NCBI RefSeq assembly: GCF_039555335.1
Contig: NC_092646.1
Coordinates: forward strand, 23,042,893 to 23,106,892
Reading direction: 5' to 3'
DNA from: Amphiura filiformis
Lineage: Eukaryota > Echinodermata > Ophiuroidea > Amphilepidida > Amphiuridae
Length of the DNA: 64,000 nt
Part shown: positions 56,045-64,000 of the stretch, piece after piece
Position numbering within the stretch: the stretch's first letter is position 1
Layout: the number at the start of each line of letters is the position of its first letter
Program-made: the position numbers and the translations under genes
The notes under the pieces: model-generated
What the model saw: the letters and a program-made list of their open reading frames with translations, nothing else
What the model was told of the DNA's origin: nothing
Databases searched by the model: none

Positions 56045-59000
56045 CCCTAAACCTGTAGTCTCTTACCTCACTTGTGTATGAAGGACCATACTTATCCTAA
56101 TACACTTGTGTGATGGACCATACAAGGAGGAGACGTCCCCGGTAACGAGTGCTAGTGTAGATAGAGTAGTATCAGCACGTAGTATAGCACGTGAGAGTTA
56201 GGTGGACAACCGACTTGTGAGATAACGAGTAAGCGTCCTGGTCTACCTTCAAGTGGCAGGGGTTGTTAACCCTTTGATTTAATTCAATGGGGACGGACAG
56301 ACCAGGGTGGCTGGGCATTTGTTGAGTCTACATCAATCTACTGATTTCCAGCTGGTAGTGACCTGCAGGGAGAGAAGTCAAGGTCCTTCGCCCCGCTTTG
56401 GTATAAAAAGACCACTAAACCCAACAACATGATGAGTCGAATTTACAGCACCAGGGTTAAAGCCCTGATATTAACCAGTCACGATTTCCTCAGGGCCTGG
56501 AAAGCCAAGAGCATGATGACGCATCAACCTCAAAGCGTATTGGAAGGGATGATGATCTTCCTTCATCAGGGGAACACCATACCGATCCCCAATTCGACGG
56601 GCTGCTGCTGATAACCCTGACGGAAAGAGGGCTTTTTAAACGCATAAAGCAATCAATTGGGATTGGCACATGGAATGTGCGCACACTGCATCAAACTGGC
56701 AATCTAGAATTGCTTATAAGTGAACTTGATAATTATGACTGGGAAGTGATGGGTATCGCCAAACCCATTTCACAATACAAGGAGAATTCAAACAAGATGG
56801 ACTCCAATTTCTTTGCTCAAGCAATGAAGATTTTCACAGAAAAGGAGTGGCTATAGTGCTAAACAAAAATGCACAGAAGTCACTTTTAGGATATAATCCA
56901 ATATCTCAGAGAATAATCTCAGCAAGGCTGCGCACCCAAGTAGGAGCAGCAACAATTATCCAGGTCTATGCTCCAAATACCAGCAACACTGAAGAAGAAA
57001 TGGATGAGTTCTATGAAGATCTACAACGAACTATAAATGAAGCCCCATCCCAAGACATGTTGATAGTGATGGGAGACTTCAATTCCAAAGTAGGCAAGGA
57101 TTGGGAACCATGGAATGGTATACTTGGAAAATTTGGCTGTGGTGAAAGAAATCAAAGAGGAGAAAAACTCCTAAACTTTTGCGCCACCAACAACCTCTGC
57201 ATATCAAACACCAAATTCAAACAATCAAAGTTTAGCCGTGAATGGACCTGGGAATCCCCAGATGGTACAACAAGGAACAAAATTGACTTCATTCTTATTC
57301 AACAAAAATGGAATAGCAGCATATCAAACTCACGGAGCTACCCTAGCGCCGATATTGGATCAGACCATCAGATGGTCCTTGCTGATCTAAAACTCAAGCT
57401 GAAAGTGAAACCAAAGGCAAACAGACTTCCTCGCTACGAGGTTACAAAACTCAAATCGGAAGAGATTAGAGAGTCATATGAAGTGACAATAGGTGGTAGA
57501 TTCAAACCCCTATTAAACATCCCAGATACTGATGTCGAGATTGAAGACCTATGGAATGACATCAGAAATACAATCAATGAAACTTCTGATAAACTTCTTG
57601 GAAAGAAAAAACCACAACAACAGAAGCCATGGATAAGTACTGAGGTCCTAGAGTTAAGCAGACAGAGAAGTAAAGTGAAACTGCAGCGCTTGGAGGACCC
57701 TACTCTGAAACCCAAGTACAACTTTCTAAATAGGGAAATAAAACGGAAGTCGAAAGAGTGTAAAGACAACTGGCTGCGTGAAGTGTGCAAAGATGTGGAT
57801 GATGCGCATGAAGCAAAGAAAACCAAGCAGATTTATGCCACCATAAAAACAATCACAGGGACTCGCTCAACATCGATGTCAAGTGTCAAAGACAAAAATG
57901 GCAACGTGCTAACTGAAGATAAGGAAGTCAAGGATAGATGGAAAGAAAGTTTTGAAGAATTATTCAACAAAGTCAGTCCTGATGACACCTCCATCCTCCA
58001 AACAATTCCAACCATTCCTGAAGAAGGGGAGGAAGCAAACATCCTGATAGACGAAGTTCGAGCAGCCATCGGTCATCTCAAAACAGGCAAATCCCTGGTT
58101 TTGATGGGATCTCAGCAGAGGAACTGAAAGCTACAGGAGAACCAGGTGTCAGGATTATACACAAACTGTGCAACAGAATATGGGACACGGGGGAAATTCC
58201 AGAAGACTGGGGAAGAGCTGTTATTGTTCCAATTTATAAGAAAAGGACAAGTTAGACTGCTCCAATTACAGAGGATCAGCCTCCTTAGCCTTGCAGGAAA
58301 AGTATTCTGTAGCATACTCCATAAAAAGAATGCAAACCCGAACAGAGGAAATACTTGCTGAATCCCAAGCAGGCTTCCGACCGGGAAGGAGCACCATAGA
58401 CCAACTCTTCACCCTAAGACAACTGGCTGAAAAGTACAACGAAAAACAGAAACCATTGTACTGCTGCTATATAGACTACCAGAAGGCCTTCGACACTGTA
58501 TGGCAAGAGGGTCTGTGGCAAGCCATGCGACACCTGGGCTACCCGTCACTCTATGGAACATCTCAAAGCACTGTAAGAGTCAATGGAGAGCTTACACCTT
58601 GGTTTACCACTAGGACAGGAGTTCATCAAGGATGCATACTGTCTCCACAACTTTTCAACATTCTGCTGGAACTAGTGTTAAGGTTGGCTATCCAAGACGA
58701 ACAGATAGGTGCAAAAGTGCAAGGGCAGTACATCAACAACCTCCGCCGCAGACGATATTGTCCTCCTGGCTGAAACAAAAGAAGACCTACAGTTTCTGGT
58801 TACAAGAGTTGATACTCTCAGCAAGAAGTTTGGACTTACTATTAATATCAGCAAAACTGAAGTCCAGGTCATCAACAGAGAAAAAGTGAAACTTGATATT
58901 CTGATTGGCGGGAAGCCCTCAAGCAGGTGGAGGATTTCAGATACCTGGGAGGGGTAATATCAGACCCCCCCAGCAATTAAAACGATACCACACGTAGGAT

Positions 59001-59562
59001 TGGTCTTGCTATGGGATCCATGCAGAAGCTGAACCCCATTTGGAAGTCGAGAGACATCAAATATTCAACCAAACTTGAATTATACCGAGTACTGGTCCTA
59101 TCCATCATCACATATAGTGCGAAACCTGGACACTCAAGAAATCAGATGAACAGAGACTGCAAGTATTTGAAATGGCGTGCTTGAGGAAAATATTAGGAGT
59201 CACACGCGTAGAGACAGAATCCGAAATACTAGCATCAGGGAGCGACTACATTACTACAAAGAACTGACTACAACTATCATGACCAAAAACTCAAATATTT
59301 TGGTCATGTGAAAAGAATGAACAACACCCGATATCCAAAAATCCTGCTTGAAGGTCACATAGAAGGCAACAGACCCAGAGGAAGACCGGAAAAAAGTGGC
59401 TCGAGAGGATATCAAGCACTTCTGTTCAGAGACAGGAATACCATCAATTGCAGCGGCAGGACATCTGGCCACCAACAGACAGCTGTGGAGACTCAAACTA
59501 GTTGGGAAGCCATCTCCGAGACCTACCTCAGGAGGACGGCTTTAAGTCAAAAAGTAAGTCAA
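56045..59562 (+). mobile_element. RTE-like LINE, broken, with 13-bp TSD
   Basis: GATCAAAATATCT is present at 56032-56044 and again at 59563-59575, directly flanking 3.5 kb of APE-endonuclease plus RT sequence. Length, a single ORF region and a minimal 3' end ('aagtcaaaaagtaagtcaa') fit RTE-clade elements. It sits inside one arm/centre of the foldback at 55777-60015. Confidence 0.88.
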
Positions 59563-59577
59563 GATCAAAATATCTAG
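56649..59577 (+). pseudogene. RTE-like endonuclease / reverse transcriptase
   Basis: IGTWNVRTLHQTGNLELLI (from about 56659) starts the endonuclease. After a frame change, 56847-58127 carries VYAPNTS, VMGDFNSKVG, EWTWESPDGTTRNKIDFIL and IGSDHQMV. The RT begins after about 58090 in a new frame, then SQAGFRPGRSTIDQLF, YIDYQKAFDTVW and TGVHQGCILSPQLFN lie in 58291-58773. ADDIVLLAE is in yet another frame from about 58745. A degraded C-terminal region extends to about 59577, with RPRGRPEK near 59370. Several frameshifts and stops make it non-functional. The motifs match RTE/BovB-type proteins. Confidence 0.88.
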
Positions 59578-60015
59578 GACCTGTTTTTTCATTATTTTGA
59601 ATTTCGACTAACTTTGAGAAATTTGCTTAAAATGGTCAAAAAATGCTGATTTTTCAAAAAATCATAAAAAAACCCGATTTTGGCACAAATTTCAAATATT
59701 TTTGGTGAAATTGGTCAAAATTCAAAAAAATGAAAAAACGGGTCCCAGATATTTTGATCTAGTTTTTAAAAATTAAGAAAAAAACCATTTTGGCCCAAGA
59801 ATTTTTTTGTTATGATGCACGAAAAAGAAGTGGGCCAAAAACCGTTATTTTTGGGATTTTGGGCCAAAAGTGCCATTTTGGCCCAAATTTGACCTCACAG
59901 ATGAACTTATCAAGTCTTTGCCATTTTAAATATGTATACTTTTATATACTTTAGACCAACAATTTAGAAGTTATGAGGCCCGAAAGTTTCCATAATTCCA
60001 GGGTTCAGACCAACC

Positions 60016-60150
60016 TTAAAGTGCCCTCCGAAGCACTAAGCAAGTAGAGTGAAGTGCCTTGCTCAAGGACACAAAGAGCCGGACCTGGGATTCGAACCCT
60101 TGACCCTCGGATTCACAGTCCTATGCCTTAACCGCTAGGCCACGCTCTCC
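60016..60150 (-). mobile_element. tRNA-derived SINE head and body
   Basis: On the minus strand it starts GGAGAGCGTGGCCTAGCGGT, with a B-box GGGTTCGAATCCC. It continues 'ctttgtgtccttgagcaagg' and 'cacttcactctacttgct', a typical SINE body. It breaks at TTAA 60016 where the foldback was inserted. Confidence 0.8.
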
Positions 60151-60189
60151 TATGCCGCAGGATGTGACGCAACTATCGGATGGGACACT

Positions 60190-60480
60190 TGTCAACAACT
60201 GAGAGGTATTGGCCGGTATTCACAAAAGGAGACTAACTTTAGTCCTGGATTATCCCTAGTCCTGGACTAGTTAGTCCTGGTCTAAGGATGGTCCACGGAC
60301 CTGGACTAATTGGTATTCACAAAAGCTGGACTAACTAGTCCAGGCCTAACTCGCGATCTGAAAGTTAATCCGCGGACTATCTTTTCAGATTGCGAGTTAG
60401 GCCTGGACTAACGTGAGATCTAACGGTCAATCCATGGACTAATTGAACTGCACATGCGCAACAGCGTCATCAGAGGCCGC
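60190..60480. mobile_element. palindromic element ('ggtattcacaaaag')
   Basis: 'tagtcctggactagttagtcc', 'ctggactaactagtccaggc' and 'ggcctggactaac' alternate in both polarities. 'attcacaaaag' occurs twice. It is MITE-like, with no ORF. Confidence 0.65.
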
Positions 60481-60483
60481 ACA

Positions 60484-61660
60484 TCATCGATCGCGGGTTT
60501 TCTATGGTAGTCCGATGAAAATGTGACAAGAGATCAATCTTGAAACACCCTGTACACAAACTTATTCGTCATTTATACATTAATAGGCCTACATATTTAT
60601 GTTTATTTATGTGTTTTCTTTCTTGATTATAATTTCTTTTTAATTTAAAGTAGGCCAACGGGAATTTGAAAGAATGACTGCTAAAGAAAGTATAGGCCCT
60701 ACGTTTATTAACGTTGTTTCGACAAGTCATTAGGCCTTTCCAGTATGGCTTTGCTTATTTAGTAGGCTTAGCGTATATAAAAGTGAGGGACGGAGGGGCA
60801 GTAACAGGGGAGTTATTGCAAGGAGGAGCGGTTGTCTTGCTCGTGCTTCGTTTACCCCAATTTTCACGGTAAATACGACTCTAGGCCTACTGGAAATTCT
60901 GATATGAGCTCGAAGGGGTATGATCGATCGGAGTTGTAACATTTTTCAACATTTTATCAAAATTGCCAAGAAATGGTCAAAGTCCCTTTTGTAGGCGCCC
61001 ACACTCCGTGTATCCGTGGGTGCTCATGATTGTTGGCAAACTTTGAAAACATCCCCTTTTTGAATATCATTTTTTGACAATTTCAGAGGAAAAAGACCCA
61101 TTTCTAATTTCAATCGATTTCTCGAAACCCTCACATGTTTTTTTGACAGAAACGCGTAGGGCCTACGACTAGTCCTAACACCGATTTACTATGCGCACTG
61201 ATTTCTGTAAAGACTTTCGAGCATACGTGCATGATGAATAATTGGATATGCACATTTATTGATTCATAGACGAACAGATCTTCAATTTTTGTTGCACCCA
61301 TTCAGCGAATATATTTTGAAAAATGACACTTTCTTGTGCGTTCAATAAATCATCGCATATTTTACAAAATTTACGATATTTTTGTGCTAAAGTGACGACG
61401 GATACACGGAGTACAGGGACGAACTGGGTCCGCTCCTGGTTATTGCCAGTAATGTAAAGTCTACTGCAGGAAGAGAAGGGGCTTTTTCGTGGTTCAGAGG
61501 AATAGGCCTACTTTGTTGTGGTTTAAAATTCCGAATAATTTTGAAATTTTGAAGATTATTGCAGTAGAGGCTCTTGGCCCTTATCCCATCTCCCTCCATC
61601 TGCTCATAAATTTTTCAATAGACATACGTGTGGAATGTCTACATTTAAAAACTATAGTTT
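60484..61660. other. spacer/intron without a supported gene
   Basis: It contains short inverted phrases such as 'cactccgtgtatccgtgg' (61005) and 'ggatacacggagt' (61400), suggesting another element of about 400 bp. No ORF has a domain or flanking splice sites. Confidence 0.4.
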
Positions 61661-61663
61661 CTG

Positions 61664-61700
61664 GTTGTGCAATAATTATGAACTCTGTGGGAGGGTAACA
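61664..61700. repeat. left end of the TGCAATAATTATG MITE family
   Basis: GTTGTGCAATAATTATGAA followed by 'tgtgggagggtaacatggg' resembles 42280-42330. The other end is lacking. Confidence 0.5.
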
Positions 61701-61777
61701 TGGGAGAGGGTGCGGGGAATAAGCAATAAATTCAAAGTAACCGTCATTATGAAAACTTATTGCCAACCCTGCCTTAA

Positions 61778-62440
61778 GGGATCTAAAATGAGCGTTTATT
61801 GCGTTTCGACAGTATTTTTTGTGGGACATGAGAGCACCTCAGACCTATCGAATTGCATTCTGAATACGAAGCATGTCTTTCTGATATCAAACAATTTTCA
61901 TTTTTTGAAAATCACAATATAATACAAATTTTATGACAAATTATAAAAATTCGATATTTTTCAAATTTTTGATATATAACAGTCCTCGAAGTAAATGATA
62001 TAAATCTAATGACATATCCTTAAAGTGTATGTAGCAGGGAGGAAAAGCCGACGGTCAATTGAAAATTTTGACCTTTCATATTGAAGATATGGATTTTTTT
62101 CCCAAAAAGACCTAATTTTTTTGGGTGTTTTGGGAAAAAAATCCATATCTTCAATACTGAAAAAGTCAAAATGTTCAATTGATCGTCGGCTTTTCATCCC
62201 AATCGACATACACTTTAAGTATAAATCATCAGATTTATAAAGTTTACTTCAAGTACTGTTAAATATCAAAAATATCAATTTTAATGATTTGCCATAAAAT
62301 GTGTATTAAATGGCTAATTTCAAAAATCAAAATTATTTGATATCAGAATGACATTCTTCGTATTCAGAATGCAATTCGATATGTCTGATGTGCTCTAATG
62401 TCCCACAATAAATACTGTCCAAACGCTCATACCCCAGCCC
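61778..62440. mobile_element. TTAA-flanked foldback MITE, 0.66 kb
   Basis: TTAA at 61774-61777 and 62441-62444 borders arms starting GGGATCTAAAATGAGCG and ending CGCTCATACCCCAGCCC. Nearly the entire element folds back. The centre is a hairpin 'ccatatcttcaatactgaaa' against 'atattgaagatatgg'. The short ORFs in it are mirror artefacts. Confidence 0.88.
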
Positions 62441-62972
62441 TTAATAAGATGTGTAACAAAATACCATTGCATATAAATAATGGTTTAGAACCAGAACTGC
62501 TGATGTCCAAAATAGATGTTTTGCGCAATAATGAGTTCAAAAGCTTTCTGGTAAATCAAATTTCAGCAAAAAATAGGTGTTTTGAAATATAGGGACAGAA
62601 CACTTATATAAATTTTGTCATAGGTCACAAATTAATAATTTAAGTACACAATAGGATGGTGGACTTAACATCCAAATAGCGACTTCTGGTTCGTCCCTCT
62701 CAGTAATATTCTTAAAAAGTGAAATATATTTAATTAATATTATATGTTACCCAACTTACCAAAATTCAAATGAGCCATAAACACACACACATAATTATTA
62801 TGGTTATCTTTTTTTTCTTCTATTTTTATTATTATTATTATTCTCTCTGTTTTTTAACATGTTTACCAGGAACATCAATATCATACATTTCCAGGAATGT
62901 CTCTAAGTATTTTGCTGATGATAATAATGTACTGACACGTTTAAAGTATATCATCCATAGTAGAAGGCACTA

Positions 62973-63275
62973 GGGACCGTTCACAAACACTTGTTAGGGT
63001 GGGGGCCTGATGCAAAAAATGTCATCGCGAAAAATTTTTGGGCCCCCACCTTTTAAGATCTCAAAAATTTCAGGCCCCCCCCCTTTTTGACATGAAAACT
63101 ATGGGTCATCCCCATAGAAAAGCATATGTCAATTTTTCCAGGAAAATTTGTGGTCATTTTTCCAGGAAAATTTGTGGTCATTTTTTTTCAGGGCACCCCT
63201 TAGAAGGGTCAACAAATTTCATATCCCCCCTTTTTGCATCAGGCCCCCCTAACAAGTGTTTGCGAACGGTCCCCT
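62973..63275. mobile_element. MITE (GTTCACAAACACTTGTTAGG), copy 2
   Basis: AGGGACCGTTCACAAACACT at the left and 'agtgtttgcgaacggtcccct' at the right are inverted. The interior parallels 15367-15627 and has a local duplication of 'tttttccaggaaaatttgtgg' (63133 and 63159). Confidence 0.85.
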
Positions 63276-63475
63276 ATGGGTTTGGGATTTTCTTTTGCTA
63301 CTGGCATCCTTAAACCTGAAATAATAAAAATTTGGTTCCATTTTTTTCTATGCCCCTTGTGGTAGGGGGTGGAATTAGCACCAACTTTTTTTTCTGCACC
63401 TCTTAAAATATGTAGCTGACCTATCTTAACATATAAATCAACTTGATTTTGAAATCAAATAATCAAATAAACCAG

Positions 63476-64000
63476 CTAGGTGCTGGTCTACGGGGGGGGG
63501 GGGGGGCCCCCAAACTTTGGAGGGGACGCGTAGTTAGGGCTGTTAAGACCCCCTTTTCAACATCGCTATCACCCAAAGACCCCATCCCATATCTTTTAGA
63601 GCACATGCTCTCTCACCCAAAGACCCCATATTTCCTTTCGATCTGTCACCCAAAGACCCTTATATTTCCATTTGAACAGCAACACATCATCTACATGATC
63701 TATCACTGATTTTGTAACTTCTTTGCAAATAACAAGCCATTTGAAGCCATTTAGAACTTTAAAAACATCAATTTTCCGAGGCTTCTTTTGGCTCTCACCC
63801 AACGACCCCATTTAAAAAAAGGTTATATTCTCACCTCTCGCCTCTCTAATTTAGATCGGAATGGTCCGTCTCTCACCCAATAACCCCATGTTTTGTCAAT
63901 TTTGCTCTCACCGAATGCCAAAAACCACACTCTCACCCAATGACCCCATATTTTTGATATTTTGCTCTTACCGAATGCCACTTGGTGCGAAAGTACCAGC
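63476..64000. repeat. 'tctcacccaaagacccc' repeat, runs off the window
   Basis: After a poly-G run (63493-63506), 'tcacccaaagacccca' and 'tctcacccaatgacccc' variants recur about eight times at irregular spacing. 'gctctcaccgaatgccaaaa' and 'gctcttaccgaatgccactt' end the visible part. It resembles the 2130-2545 repeat in opposite sense. Confidence 0.65.

Larger units (their letters stand above)
55777..60015. mobile_element. long-arm TTAA foldback element, split by the RTE-like LINE
   Basis: GGTTGGTCTGAACCCTGG at 55777 is inverted at 59998-60015, with TTAA on both outer sides. The arms stay inverted for over 260 bp ('atgaggcccgaaagtttcc', 'ccgttatttttgggatt', 'gggccaaaagtgccatttt'). Inner arm sequence continues after the LINE ('ctaggacctgttttttcatt' against 'aaaaacgggtcccag'). 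Without the LINE it is about 700 bp, a piggyBac-like MITE. Confidence 0.85.

Noticed and set aside
62870-62944. Possible next exon of the divergent plus-strand gene (strong pyrimidine tract and CCAG acceptor)
   Set aside because: The only open frame needs phase 1 entry while the 55193 exon ends in phase 0. The donor GTATAT is weak and no cysteine pattern is present.

Overview
This is a eukaryotic genomic window from an AT-rich, intron-rich and heavily transposon-laden genome. It has GT-AG introns, two LINE clades, many MITEs and tRNA-derived SINE sequence. A family of TNF-receptor-like genes with several cysteine-rich repeats and this repeat landscape fit a marine invertebrate, perhaps an echinoderm or hemichordate. 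That placement is inference, because no diagnostic gene is present. There is no prokaryotic operon, CRISPR array or rRNA.

The host genes appear to form a small cluster of TNF-receptor-superfamily-like (TNFRSF-like) genes. (1) At 1771-6881 on the plus strand lie the last three exons of a membrane receptor: an ectodomain stalk plus transmembrane (TM) exon, an acidic tail exon and a basic terminal exon. Its 3' UTR probably ends near 8270. (2) On the minus strand, 54433 down to about 16011, an eleven-exon model encodes a receptor of about 366 residues. Its splice phases close at every junction once one tandem acceptor is chosen at the TM exon. It has a signal peptide, an acidic N-terminal segment, cysteine-rich TNFR repeats, a stalk, one TM helix and a short basic tail without a death domain. 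(3) At 55113-55193 on the plus strand is a probable first exon of a third gene, also 27 codons ending in phase 0 and also signal-peptide-like. It lies 679 bp head-to-head from gene 2, so 54434-55112 looks like a bidirectional promoter.

Almost everything else is mobile or repetitive DNA in introns and spacers. A near-complete two-ORF CR1/Jockey-type LINE (about 42.8-48.4 kb, plus strand) lies antisense in intron 2 of gene 2. A broken RTE-like LINE (56045-59562) has a visible 13-bp target-site duplication. It sits inside a long-arm foldback element inserted at TTAA (55777-60015), which itself splits a tRNA-derived SINE. A hAT-like element (18166-19710, 8-bp duplication) sits inside a TA-flanked MITE (17949-19852). 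At least a dozen further TIR/foldback elements, a 13-copy minisatellite (38.05-38.4 kb) and several tandem arrays are present.

The most interesting signals are regulatory-looking repeats around gene 2. Twelve perfect AGGTCA-A-AGGTCA direct repeats (nuclear-receptor DR1 consensus) lie mainly in two copies of one tandem repeat, one of them in intron 1 just downstream of exon 1. Eight perfect GGGAATTCCC palindromes (kappaB/Rel consensus) lie in a MITE inside intron 4. A candidate alternative 5' splice site at the 24.6-kb exon would end the protein before the TM helix and give a soluble receptor. All functional readings are inferences from sequence alone.
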